Positions 1 to 12,156 of a DNA stretch of 64,000 bases are shown here, piece after piece (positions within the stretch are counted from its first letter, which is position 1; each line of letters opens with the position of its first letter). Location: assembly GCA_000750105.3 (NCBI GenBank), contig JPHH03000011.1:1-64000 (forward strand). Reading direction: 5' to 3'. Position numbers and translations under genes: made by a program. The stretch is from Tolypocladium sp. Sup5 PDA-1 (lineage: Eukaryota > Ascomycota > Sordariomycetes > Hypocreales > Ophiocordycipitaceae). A model generated the notes under the pieces. The model did not search any database. It was not told the origin of the DNA and saw only the letters and a program-made list of their open reading frames with translations.

Positions 1-573
1 TTCCCTATTATAAATAATATGCCTACTAGCTCCCGTATCCAGTATAACCCTTATGCCATTCCCTATAGGGTTATTATTAGTTATCTTAGGGCTAGTAAGG
101 TTATTAGGGTTATTTAGGGTTATAAATACCGGAGTACTAATATCAAGGTCCTCGAAGTTATTATAGTCAATATCGAGGTCCAATTCCATAGAATTAGAGT
201 CCGAATTCGTAGAGGATTGAGAAGACGAATTAGCTAGTAGAATAGCTGTATTATCGTCTTGTATTGCGTTTATCGATTTATCGGCTTGATTTTTATCTCT
301 TTTCTGCCATTTCTGAGGAGCTTTTTCCGGAAAGAGAAAATAGCAGCTCTTAGCCTCGTGGCTAGTTAGCTTGCAATAGGTGCAATATTTGCCCTTTTGA
401 GCTTTATAGCTGTTTTTCGCCTTATACCTTCCTATTGGGGAAGGGGTCTTCCTAGTTAGGAAGGCTTGCTGATTCGAATAGCCGTTATCCTTATTATCTA
501 GTCTCTTAGACTCATCCAAAAGGCTAGAAAATAAGGTCTCGAGGGTATATATTAATGTATAGTTATAATATAA
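1..573 (-). mobile_element. Ty1/copia-type retrotransposon fragment: Gag zinc knuckle and start of protease, open to the left edge
   Basis: Read on the minus strand from 573 to 1, one frame stays open for about 190 codons and leaves the window. Around 330-385 it encodes a retroviral-type CCHC zinc knuckle (CTYCKLTSHEAKSC, spacing CX2CX4HX4C), which in Gag binds nucleic acid. About 90 residues further on, at 10-40, it reads VILDTGASRHI, the aspartic-protease motif (D-T/S-G-A) in the form typical of copia polyproteins. The knuckle-then-protease order on one frame fits Gag-Pol of Ty1/copia elements; integrase and reverse transcriptase would lie beyond the left edge. The frame is closed upstream by TAG at 574-576, beside the inverted-repeat element at 578, so the Gag N-terminus is missing or displaced. 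Codons are AT-rich (many ATA and TTA), unlike the GC-rich genes further right. Whether the element is active cannot be judged from this fragment. Confidence 0.8.
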
Positions 574-577
574 CTAG

Positions 578-1243
578 CTAATAGCTATTATTTAATAACT
601 AATATAAGATAGCTATTATTCGGGAATATATATTCCCGACCGGGAATTTATATTCCCGATAGAAATAGTGTAAGAAATAGGGATAAAGGCAGGAGAAGGT
701 AGTAAAGGAAGAATAGGGTCTCTATAGAATAGAGTCACAAGAGGCAGAGATAGTAGGCAAGTATAGAAGGCAGTTGAATTGCTTGAGTTATCTCTATCTA
801 TTCGGGAGGTAACGGTCCTATATATAATTAATCGGACCGGGCCTCGGGCTAATTATCTATCCGTAGCTGAATAGGCTATATTTCAGCTTGGCTGAATTAT
901 TAGATAGCTGAATTCAGCGTGGCTGGATTATTGAAGAGCTGAATAGACTATCTTTCAGGCTGGCTGACTTATTTAAACTCTCTTTCAGCCTGGCTGAATT
1001 ATTAGAACTCTCTTTCAGCTTGGCTTAGCTTAGCTAAACTCTATTCTATACGGGAATATATAATCCCGTATTTTTAGTAGCCTTATTATTATTATATAAG
1101 CTATATTATAATACGGGATTATATATTCCCGAATAATAGCTATCCTTTATTAGCTCTATTTCTATCGGGAATATAAATTCCCGGTCGGGAATATATATTC
1201 CCGAATAATAGCTATCTTATATTAGTTATTAATAGCTATTATA
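578..1243. mobile_element. foldback/MITE-like repeat with long terminal inverted repeats
   Basis: The segments at about 578-667 and 1155-1243 are near-perfect reverse complements over some 88 bases, differing mainly by a two-base indel near the outer end. Each arm holds two 18-bp palindromic modules of the form CGGGAATATATATTCCCG. The roughly 490-bp centre has no open frame worth calling. It holds a degenerate tandem repeat (951-1035) and a second hairpin (1049-1070 against 1112-1131). Long inverted arms around a short non-coding centre are what foldback or MITE-type DNA elements look like. The left arm starts just beyond the stop that closes the copia Gag frame, so insertion into that element is possible. 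I could not identify a convincing target-site duplication. Confidence 0.55.
951..1035. repeat. degenerate 30-bp tandem repeat inside the foldback element
   Basis: The phrase TCTTTCAGSCTGGCT recurs with 30-base spacing at 951, 981 and 1011. Looser copies (CAGCTTGGCTGAATTATTAG and similar) lie upstream from about 887. No coding potential is evident. Confidence 0.6.
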
Positions 1244-2980
1244 ATACTAAACTATACTATAAAGATCTAGGATTTGCGGAAGATTAAGATAATTTTAGGG
1301 CCTCCGGGCTAACGCTTTTATTAATTATAATAATAAATAAATTACCTTTTTACCTATAGGACTAACGAATACTATATATACTTAAATAATAGACTAAATA
1401 ATTAGTAGAGTAATAACTATAATATACTATAGTTACCGCTCTATAATCCTTCCTTTTTATAAATCAGCACTAAAGCTAGGGTTCGAATCCCGCTATAGGC
1501 TAACCTTTTTATATTATAGCTTAATGCTAAACGAATTTCCTTTATATAATAAATTAATAGGCTAGATAGCTTTAGTCTTCGTAACCCGTGCCTTCAAGAG
1601 GCAGTCTTACGAGGGGGTATATTAGTATAAGGGCCGCATAGATAGCAGGGTCGTGAGAGGGGCGTTAGCCACATCCCTCTAACGAGGGCATAGACACGGA
1701 TAAAAGGATAGTCTATCTCACGTTCAGGCAAGCCCACAATTAATAAGCCTAAATAGGGGCAAACTAATAGCAGCTAGAGAAGCATATATAGGCCGCCCTC
1801 CCTGCCCTATCTCACAGGCTAGAAGGGCATCAGCAATTGACCTTATTATGGCCCAAAGCCCACCGTAACATCGACAGGTATCATCAAATACCTATAACCT
1901 ACCTTGTGTGCCTCGCTAATACCACGTACTCTGACTCCATTGCTGCCTTGGTTTCGTGCCGGGAAAACTCGTTGCGAGGGCATCACTCACCTTGGATGGG
2001 AGTCGATTCCTGAATTGCCTGCTGTACGAGTACATGCGCTGAACAGACACGTAGGCACCTTCGAGTTCCTCGCCTACCTTGTCGCCTTGCACCTTTGACG
2101 GAGGTAAGCCGTATCTGGACAGGTGTACTCCGTATTGCATTTGCTCATCGTTGTGCTGCAACGGGACTTCTGCCACGACACTTGCACGCTTAACCTGAAT
2201 ACAGCCAAGCTCGGCATCCTTTGAGCTCACTAACTAATCCTTTGCAGGCAGCATTGTTCATTGCAGCCCTGGCTTGTAGCTCACGATTGCCATGGGCCGG
2301 CAGCGGAGGCCATGGATTCGAATGCCAGCCGCTGGGGTCTCATCGTGCTAACAGGGCTGTGGAGCCTGCCACGGAAGCCCATCATCAGGTTGGTTGCAGA
2401 GATGTAGCTTGCCAACGTGTGAGAACGGGACAGGGGAGCAAGACTTGGACCGTGCTGCAGTGGATCATACTGTACTGAACTTCGTACCCAAGGTGCGGTA
2501 AGATACAGCAAGGGAGCTATTCGCCCCTTCTTCTATTTCGTCGCTTCCGCCGTTCAGCAGAGGCCCTACAAATGCGAATCGGACCATTGCCCGCCTCGGG
2601 GTGGCTGTCGAGGGGCCAGCAAGTGGACAGTCCCGCCTGCGCACTGGCTCACGGGCGTGGTGTCTGTCCAGGCAAGGTATGCATGATGCAGGCAATCGGT
2701 ACTTCGTACTTCGTAGGCAGGAAGGATGGCGTCTCCTGTCAGACAAGCCTCGGGCCAGGGGGGAACGGAGGCAAAGCGGTCATGACGCCAAGCCTGATCT
2801 TGAGGTGCCTGGATATCCCAGATCTGCATGCCGCCCTAAAGGCCGATTTGGGTCTGGTATCGAGTAGTCCGTACCTCGTAGGTACCTTGTTGGAGACGCG
2901 GTCGGGGCACGGCGATAGCTTCCCCGCAACAGCTTCCCCGCGACAGCTTGGGTACCTACCCCGTACACAGGCACCTTAAC
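1244..2980. other. intergenic: AT-rich repeat margin passing into ordinary GC-rich DNA, no gene recognised
   Basis: From 1244 to about 1850 the DNA remains AT- and TpA-rich with frequent stops in all frames. A purine-rich tract at 1610-1620 (ACGAGGGGGTA) resembles an LTR-retrotransposon polypurine tract, but I cannot pair it with LTRs. A Pol III B-box-like word (GGTTCGAATCC) lies at 1480-1490. From about 1860 composition matches the rest of the window. Open frames between 1900 and 2980 overlap on both strands and resemble nothing known, so I call none of them. Confidence 0.5.
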
Positions 2981-3048
2981 ACCACCAGCACCACATCAAC
3001 ACCACCAGCACCACATCAACACCACCAGCACCACATCAACACCACCAG
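2981..3048. repeat. 20-bp tandem repeat upstream of the RasGAP gene
   Basis: Three exact copies of ACCACCAGCACCACATCAAC at 2981, 3001 and 3021, followed by a partial copy to 3048. The array ends about 175 bp before the RasGAP start codon, so it lies in its promoter or 5' leader. Confidence 0.9.
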
Positions 3049-3223
3049 TCCCATTTGACATACGGCAAAGCAATCTGCCTTGCCAATTGCGCCCGACGAA
3101 ACGTCGTCGCTGCCGCGTTTGCGTCACGGGCTGCAGAGTCAAGGTCAAGGCACCTCCAGACCAGCCCCGGCTTCCGCCTGCGCTCACCCTCGCGTCCGTC
3201 CGTCCATCCATGCTGGGCCCGCG

Positions 3224-6200
3224 ATGAATGGGGACGCTGGCCTGGTCGGCTGTCTCGTCGACCGAGTGGCAACCAGGGTAAGCACCTCGGCTGGGGGCGC
3301 GGATCGAGGCCCAACTCCCCCGTCCCAGGGCATCGGACGGTAGCTAACCGACTGTGTTAGCTGCCACATCGGACAGGAACCACTGGCCGAGCATTCGACG
3401 ACGACGATATTCTGCACACCACCCGGGCCACCTTGGTCGACCTTAGCAGGTCCGCATTCGGCGTCATCCTCGAGTCGCTTCTCTGCCTGCTCGAGGATCT
3501 GGCGCGACCCTACGCCGGCGTTGCCACTCACCCAGCCCACGTCCTGCAATCGGAGCTCTACATCGTCGCCCTGCTGGCCGACTGCTGCTCCTCCAACTGG
3601 TCCTCCCTCCCCCTCCCCCTCTCCGCCAATGACGACGTCGACCGGACCGGCCCTCGGGCGCCTCTCCCCCTCGACGAGGACCTGGTGAACCGTCTCTTTG
3701 ACGCCCTCAAGCAGCTGCTCGAACCCATCCCCGACCACTACGTGCTCCCCGCGCAGGCCCTTCTGGAGCAGATATCGGAGCGCAACGTTTGCGTGCCCCG
3801 CGCCGACAATGCCTCTGCGTCTTGGCAGAAAGGCGATGGCCAGCCTGCGGAGGCCGACTGCCTCGTCGAGTGCCTGGGCGAGTTGGATGCATACGTCAAG
3901 ACCGTCGTCGAGTACATCACGGCGTCGAGTTGGTCTTCCTCCTTTACCTACGTGAGGAACGTAGTCTACAGCATCCGCACCACCTCGTTCGCCGATGCAA
4001 GCTCTGAGCTGTCCAGCTCTTCTCAGGCTGCGGAAAAGCTGGCCCTCGTCATCATGCGACTCCTGTCCTTTTTCTGGGTTGACAGCCCCAGGCTCGGCCT
4101 CATCATTCAGGAGATTTGCTCTAGCTACCTCCACTTCCGGAAGCCTTGCCAGAACACCGTTGCTGTCGTCGTGCCCCTGCTCATCACGCGGTGGATAGAC
4201 CGCTGCCCCGACCAGTTCGTGCGGCTTCACCTCCTCCACAAGAGACTGGACGGCGGCGCAGACACTTTGTTCGACATGACCCAAACGGGAATAGACAACG
4301 GCAAAAGGAAAGGCGTGCTGTACCCCCTCCAGATTGCCCTGCTTCTCCTGCTGCCCGACGTCTTCGAAGTTGCCAGTAACATGAGGGAGGCCAAGAGCAA
4401 CAGCCTTGTCAAAAAGGTCTCGTTCCTTGACGGGCTTAGAAAGGCCCTCCGGAATGGCAACGAGCGGGCCGGGTACTGCCTCGTTACCCTGCTCCGCGCT
4501 GCTCGTCATTTCGACGCCGAGAGCGACTCTGCTCTCGTAAGCTATGCCATGGACGTGCAAGACGAGGTGAGAGACGCCATCTTCACCCAGACGCCGCCCG
4601 TGCCGTCGGCTCCGTACTTCCGTCAGGACATCATTACCGGCGCGTTTGTCAGTTTGGCTCACCTGAACCTGAACGGTTGCGTCGATACGCTCATCAAGAC
4701 CTGCATTGCGCCGTCTGCGCCCGGCACGTTCAAAATCGCTGTTGTGCAAGCTTGCTCTTATTTCGCGAGGCAGACACATCCCGTCAAATACAAGGACCTG
4801 TTGGACGTGGCTGTTCCCTTTATGCAGTCCCAGTTTGAGGTTTGCCCCCAGACAGCAACGGCTCTGTGGTACTGCATTACTGACTGGCGACAGGACCAGT
4901 GTGCGGTCGTGATGGCGGCGCAGGATGACCTACGCGAAAGCAGTGTAGACTTGATATGCGCCGTCCTCCGCTTTCTTGACGCATTCCCGACGCCCTTGCT
5001 TGACGAGCTGCCCTCTCGTTCCTTGGGTAGGGGATTCTTCAGACCTTTCCTATTCTGCGTCTTGTCATCCGACGCATCGATACGCCAACTAGCCACCAAA
5101 GTGGCGAATAAGCTATTCGTAGAGAACCAGGAAGAAACGCGAGCGCTGGATGCGGGGAGCCAGTTTGGTACGCGGAATCAGCGCTGTGATCTCTGGAAGC
5201 AAAGGCAAGTGGAGATGCGTGGACTTGTACATGAACGCGGCCTGACACATCAAAGCTCAAAGGTCCTTCTCGACCTCTGTGAGCGCATAGGGACCCAAAA
5301 TGAGACCTCGGAGATCAAAGCACTACGTGGCTTCCTGGCGGCTCGCCTGACCCTGCTGAAAGCTATACCCGTTTGTTCACGCCCGAGATCTGCGCTCTTT
5401 GCCAATGATGCGTCCTAATGCTTGATGTGTAGGGTTTGTCTGACATCCCGGAAGACGCCCCTGACATGGCGGGCGCTTCATCCAAACTCGAGACTACCCT
5501 CTTGGTCTCTCTCTGCACGGCAAATGTTGACATATGCCAGACTGTGACGTCTTGCATTGGACTCGTCCTGGACTCGTACTCGGTTAGCACGTACAGTGAA
5601 CCCACCAAGGCTCTTTCTTCGCTGTTGCGCAACCGCGGCGTCTACCAGGAGCTTGCCTCGCCTGATTTTCGCTTCACCGGTCTGGTTGCATTCCAGAAGA
5701 GGATGCGGAGCCTCTTGCGACGAATGCAGTACCCAACAGTAGGCATACTCAACGCCTGGGAGACGGCGTTTGACAGGTGGATCCACCTGGCCAAGGAGGT
5801 TTCTACGTCTCCTATCGATGCCATTGACGACAAGATGTTGGCCGAATGGAGAAACTTCTCGGGCTTTCTGGCTTCGCTGGGCGGCATCTGTACCGCAGAC
5901 CATGGGACCGCACTGGAAGAGCCAGCTCCCAGCGACTTGCGGTGGATTGACCGGTTGTGTTCCGACAATTACGAGGAGCCCCTTCTGACGCGTTATCTTA
6001 GACTCAGCATTCAACTCCTGGGCTGCTCCAACGTAAAGGTCCGCGAGGCGATGAGAGACGTCTTGTCCAGCGAAGTTTCTCCCATACTCTACCATCCACT
6101 GTTCAGGGCCTTGGAGTCGGAACTCGAGGTGCTCCTGACCGGGGCGCTGGCTCCGGCCGACAAGGGGCAGGACAGTGAAATAGTCTTCGCTGAGCAGGCT

Positions 6201-9200
6201 GCTTCACTGCTGAAGACGATGGTGGAGAGGCTCGAGAGCCCATCGGACCTTGGAGCAGCATCATCCATACACCTTGGTGTCCTAACTCTCAGCTTTGCCA
6301 AGTTCATTGATGCTGCCCCCGACGGGGCAAATGTGCTCAGGGTGAAAATCAGAGTCTGCAACTTGTGCGAGGCGGTCACCAAACGGAAAGAACACTTGAA
6401 CCTCCGGGACGACGTCCGCATCAGGAACCAGCTCCTCGAGTACATTTTTGGCTGGATAGCTCGGCCGCATCCCGTGAAACAGGATCAACAGTCCGCGATA
6501 GGGCCTCGGCAGGACGACGGCCGCCGCATCCAGAAGGATCTCGACAAGGCTTGCCTGAGATCGCTTGCTGATCTCACCTTCCGGCTGCCACTGCAACCGG
6601 CCGATAGCCAAACTGATGCTGGGACGAGCGAACTGAAATCCCAGATGTTTCACACCTACTTCAACCGCTTCCTGTCCCTCTTGAACCACGAGACTCAAGA
6701 AATGGGCAGAGCCGAGTTCTCCCCGGGCCTGGCAGCCCGCGACGATGTCATTCCCAACTCAGATTTGGTTATTACAATCCTTTCCAATCTCCTCAGCGCG
6801 AACATCGATGTTGGCTTGAAGCACTCGCTAAACATCGGGTACCATGAAAACATTGACATACGTGCGGCTTTTGTCAAAGTTCTCTACAACATATTGATAC
6901 AAGGAACGGAATTCAGTAGCCTGACAGATTCAGCTGTCAGCGAAAAATACGAGGAGCTTTTGAATGTTGGTGCTCGACCAACCGATACCCAGCGAATGAT
7001 CGAATCACTGACAGGCATCTCAAGCTACTCACGACAGATCTTTCGCTTCCCGTCTCGATGAGTGCCATCTGCCCGGCCTCCGAAGTTGACGAGCTCACCG
7101 TGTGCTTGTTGACCATTTTCGAACAGCGTGGCTTGCTCTTTGAATTGTTCGAGGCCCTGATACGGCACGAGATAGACCAAACGGGTAGGCGCATCTTTGA
7201 CTTCCTGTGCTCGGCTGGGCACCTACTGACTCGATCCAGAAAACGAAACCGAGATCCTGCGAAGAACTTGCGTTGCTACGAAGATGCTATCTGTATATGC
7301 TAAATGGAAGGGCGTTTCGTATCTGCGGGCGACGCTCCAAAAGGTCCTCGAGAGACTAATGCTAACGTCCCAGGATCTGGATCTGGAACTCGACCCTGCG
7401 AGGATTGGCTCTCCAGAGGAACTGCAGAAGAATGCAATCCAGCTTCAGATTGTCGCCAAAGTCTTCACGGATGATATATGTGCTTCGTCATCGCATGTCC
7501 CAGCTTCCTTCCGGAAGATATGCAACATCGTGAGTGCTCCGCTAAAGAGGGTAACGGCTAGGTGGAAGGCTAACGGTTTCCCGCGCTCGCACAGATCTCT
7601 GAAGCAGTTTCGCCTCGTTTCCCCAATGCAAAGTACACTGCCGTCGGAGCCTTCGTGTTCCTCCGGTTCATCTGCCCGGCTATTGTTGCGCCTGAGTCGG
7701 AGGGGCTCGTGTCGACAGCGCCGACCAAGGAAATGCGTCGTGGACTCCTTTTAATTGCCAAGATTATACAAAACCTCGCGAACAACGTGCTCTTTGGCAC
7801 CAAAGAGCCATACATGTTCCCGCTCAACCCATTTCTAGTGCAGAACATTCAAGTGGTTACGGAATTCTTGCGTGAAATCTCGGTGAGTCGTTCCGGACCC
7901 TCTGCGTCTCCCGTGCTATCCTAACCGGTCGCTGTTCAGGTGCCTCCGGAACACTGGGAATGCCGTGCGAATACAAGGTTTCTTGATTTCGGATCGTGTG
8001 TCTCTCTGCATCGGTTCTTATATGACCACTGGGATCATCTTCGCCAGACACTCGTGGCCCGAGAGAGAAGAGGGTATGTACGGAGTCCTGCAGAGCTCGC
8101 ACGCGGCTCACCTGCCATCCTCGAGCCGCTCAGGAACCTCATTACGAACCTTGGGCCCCCGCCACTGGCGATATCGTGGAACAGGCCCCATATCTCGTCC
8201 AACACTCCGCCGTTGTACTCCCGATTCCAAAATTTTATGCTCCGGAATGCATTCAAGGGTACAGAGTCGTTTTTGACGTCTCGAGCTGTGTACGATGGAG
8301 GCGAGAGCAAGGTACTTTGCCACTTGAAGGGCGCCGCTCATGTCGTGGATTGACTAACTCGGATGCAGGATGGGCTTTCGATAGTGTGTGTAATTCTACG
8401 GCACATTGAAAACGAGAGCATCGACTTCGACACGCTCTTGTACTGCTACCTCAAGGTATGCCCCCCCTCCGTGAACAACACGAACCACCTCCTGCCTGAT
8501 CCACGAGCCCCCGCCGCTCAAGCATGGCGTTTTGTACTATTATCGCCTTGGTTATCGTGGCCTGCGTCGTTTCTTCGCCACGTTGATGCCGACTCATCTA
8601 ACGCGTGATTCTCAACTGCGACCTTGGTGCGCTGACATTACCACCCAGATCGCAAGCAGACTCTGGCATGAGCCGTTTGGCCTCTTTATCGATGCGACTT
8701 GCTACAACGGGCGAACCGAGCCTCCAGACGAGTTCTTTACGACGCTCGACCTCTTGACCCCTTCTGAATTGTCGCTAAACCTATCGAGAATATACGTTTA
8801 CAACATGAATAGCGCGTTCAAGTCAGTTCCGCCCTTGAAAGCTTTGTCCCCACAGTTGTAGCTGATGACTTGACGCAGGAGATGCTTTCGACGGCTGTTG
8901 CGGGTTTCTGCTCGGAACGAGAATAGCGTTTTTCACCCCAAAAACGTCGACTATCACCTCATTGGAAGCCTCCAGGACTTGCAGGCTCACTTTCACCTGA
9001 GCCAGCTGCATCTGCCCAAAGAGACCATCAGCGTCGTCACAGACACGCGCTACATGTTCCAGCCCGTCACGCGACTTTCCAAATCCAAAGGCAAGGTCGA
9101 GGTTGTCATCAAGGTTGGCAGCCAGTTTGTCCAGGTCACGACAGCCAAGAAACAGGAGGTCCTGTCAGGGTTCCGCCTCAGCAGCACAATCAATGACATC

Positions 9201-11911
9201 TTTCGCCTGGGCGAAGTCGAAGAAGCCGCGACGACCGTTCAGACCGAAGACGAATCTGCCTTTGGGCTCAGAGCTGACAGCGGCAAGATTGTCATGTGTT
9301 TCACGAGCCCCAAAAGGGCAGATGTGCTCCAGACCATTCGCGGTGCTAAGGGCAAGTATGGAAAGGATAGCAGGGCTCACAAGCCACTTGAGAGGCTGGT
9401 CCGGCCCCAGGATGTCCCCGGCACAATGCTCAACCTTGCACTCACCAACCTCGCGAGCCCGGACCACACCCTCAGACTGGCATCCTACAATCTGCTGGGC
9501 GCCCTCTGCCGAGCCTTTGAGTTTGGTGCTGCGTCCAGGCTGGTTTGCGCCAAAGGTCAGTCAGGATACCCATGTACCCCTTACCGTCTGGCTCCCTCTG
9601 TGCCCCCCAGGGATAGGAAATAAGAGACGGTTCCGGCCACCTCAAGATCACTGACAGTGATAGATCTATCTGTACCCTTGGAGCCTACTCGATTTATTGT
9701 TAACATCAGTAAAGAGCTAGCTCAAACGGAGCCTCGGCTGACCTCGGACTTTTTGACGGAATTTTTCGTCAGCTGGGAAAGCTTCCCGGAGGAGCAGAAA
9801 CCCCTAAGTCTAGAATACATGGCCCCTTGGCTCTCGGGCCTTCGCACCAGTGTCTTGGCCAACGACTCGGATGGGGAGAAAGGCCGAGAAAAGGTCGCCA
9901 GCCTTTTCCGAAAGCTCATCGACCTGGCCGTCTTGGACCAGAGCTTGACGCACGCTCTCGAGCACCATGTGTGGCCCTCGGTTGCCCAAGACGAATTACT
10001 GCTCGAGATCTTTCTCGACGAGCTGATCAAGGCCTCGTTGGCCTATGGCACCCAGGCGGAGAGCTTGGAAATGATTTCGTCCGTCATGGTTGGCCTGGGC
10101 ACCATCTCTCTCCGGGGCAAGATATTCTCGCGTCTCCGTAAGGCACTTAACCGCTCATCCTTGCGGCCAACAAGATTGCTGCCGGAGAATGCAGTGTGGG
10201 CAGAAATATGCGTTCTGCTCCAGTTTTGCCTCGCCCTGTCGTTCGACAGCGGTGTTCAGTCTCAGATGTTCCTGCCTGAAGTGTTCCACGTGGTAAGCAT
10301 GCTTGCGAACACTGGTGGGCAGGACGTCCGCCTCCTTGTCTACAAGTTGCTGGTCAACACGATACATGCCGCCTGTGCTTCGTTTATGCTGGACGACGCA
10401 AAGCTCTTGAAGCTACGGGCGAGCCTCGACTTACTCTGCGAGCCCCGAAGCGACATATTCTCCCTACCGTCTACGTTGGTCCGCGACGGCGCCTCTGTGT
10501 CCACGGCGCAGGACTCGGGGTCAACACTAGCTGCCACGGAGAACCTGGCAGCCATCCTGTTCGAGGTTTGTTCTATCGCGGCTCCATCCACCGATGTCGC
10601 GAATGCGTGGCGCTCCCGCTGGATGAGCCTCGTCGCGAGCACTGCGTTTCAAAACAACCCTGCGGTCCAGCCGCGCGCGTTTGCGGTCATGGGCTACTTG
10701 GCGCGCGAGGAGGTGGACGATGACCTCCTCTACCAAGTCCTTGTTGCCCTCCGCAACAGCATTAGCCAATTCGGAGAAGACGGGAACAGCGAAATGCTGG
10801 TGTCCATCATCACATCGCTTTCCAAGATGATGGCGAAGCTGCCGTCGGCATCCCGATACGGGCTCCAGCTGTTCTGGCTGGCGATGTCGCTCGTTCGGCT
10901 CGTGCCATCAGGCCTGTTCAACTGCACTGCTCACTTCCTGGAAGCGATTCTGACTAACATCGGGACAATCGGAAATGTCAGGGGCGAGAGGATGGTCCCG
11001 CTGCTGCTGCAGAGCCGCGCGCAGTTGGAGGAGGCAGCCCTCCCGCTGGATGACGCGTACGGCATCCACTTCGACGAGGAGACTTTCCACTTTGCCGTCT
11101 GCGCCTGCGTGGTGCGAGGTCTCACGGACACCGTCACGAGGCTGACGGCCATCCGCGTGCTGTCCTCGTTTCTGGAAATGACGACTTGGAAGGCAGGCTC
11201 CTCGCCAGACGGGCCGACGCACACCGTGCACGGATCGCCCTATCTAGCCTTGATCCTGGCCCGGTGCATGGGCCACGAAGACTTCATGGACACTCTCTGG
11301 TGGGCTGACATCAAGCCCGATGGCATCGGCAGCATTGTGGATTCCCGCGGAGACCATGATATCGGCAGCGTCAAGGACCAGGACCTTGTGCTCACCTCTG
11401 CCATTGAGCTCGTCGACTTCCACTACCTCGAGGACGCAGCCCAGGCGCGCAGCCTCCACTGGCTCAACAAGCTGGCGCTGGAGCGTCCCAGCGTCTTTGT
11501 GATCCTGTAAGCGAGCGTCCCATCCCCGCCCACTTGACTCTGAGTATCGGCTGCTGACACGGGTGCAAAGCTGTGGCGCCATGCCGTCTATTCTGGACGA
11601 CGTGCTCCTCCACGGGCAGGAATCAGCCGCACTGGAGGCGGCCCACTCGCTGCTCCGGACGCTGACGTCGGACAGGAAGTATTTCGCTGCGATGGGGTCG
11701 ATGCAGCCCCTGGCCGAGGCGCTGGACGAGCTGGGCTTCAGCGGACTATGGAGATATTCCTCCCAATCGTCGATGGAGGAGGTGAAGCAAGAGTGCTTCG
11801 AGCTGACGGAAAAGCTAATCGAGGTGAGTGAGCTCCTGTGCGGGCAGCCGTGAGGGGATTAGGGGACGAGGCTAATGAGTCGTCTTCTTGTCGCAGCTGA
11901 TTGTAGTATGA
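3224..11911 (+). CDS. ira1: Ira/neurofibromin-type Ras GTPase-activating protein
   Basis: This gene stimulates GTP hydrolysis by Ras and so damps Ras-cAMP signalling. I assemble 13 exons: 3224-3277, 3361-5370, 5433-6965, 7025-7184, 7240-7529, 7595-7882, 7940-8311, 8369-8455, 8649-8821, 8879-9555, 9664-11506, 11571-11823 and 11897-11911, about 2584 residues, the size expected of the Ira/NF1 family. The RasGAP domain spans about 1200-1500. ILRRTCVATK (R1260) matches the arginine-finger loop, and FLRFICPA (1371-1378) is the FLR-x3-PA motif, with Cys where Asn is usual. A Sec14-PH-like module follows (about 1570-1830, SRLWHEPFGLFIDATCYNG), then a long helical C-terminal region. The 18-residue first exon ends at a GTAAGC donor with a GCTAAC branch point before 3360. 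Introns 2 and 3 use unusual GTTTGT and GTTGGT donors. The boundaries at 6965/7025 and 9555/9664 are the least certain. Confidence 0.9.
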
Positions 11912-12156
11912 GCTCGGCATCGCGAAGAACCTACGGATACTAACAACAGTACTGAAGCTCTCACAGGGGCTTATTCGTGAGCACTGAGAAGGATGCTGGT
12001 GGGGAGTTGGACCCTGTGGATCCACGGATGAATCCCTGTGCGCCCACCGATATCGGCTAGGGCCAACCTCGATAGAGTCATACATTCCTTTACTCGACGA
12101 CCAATCTGAGCCCATTGATACATACATTGCTTCATTCACCACGCGCACCGCCCGTG

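Noticed and set aside
1427..1499. Possible tRNA: B-box-like GGTTCGAATCC and 7-base end complementarity over 73 nt
   Set aside because: The D arm and anticodon arm cannot be folded, the T stem keeps only three pairs, and a T5 run lies inside. At best it is a decayed tRNA-like or SINE fragment.
1904..2979. Several open frames of 60-135 codons on both strands
   Set aside because: They overlap in antisense, lack domains or splice structure, and fit chance open frames in GC-rich DNA.
3184..4779. A 531-codon minus-strand frame
   Set aside because: It is antisense to the well-supported RasGAP exon 2; long antisense frames are expected from GC-rich codon use.
8523..8590. Short hydrophobic frame starting MAFCTIIALVIVACVV inside RasGAP intron 8
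   Set aside because: It is out of frame with the flanking exons and joining it would break the conserved ...CYLKIASRLWHEP... sequence.
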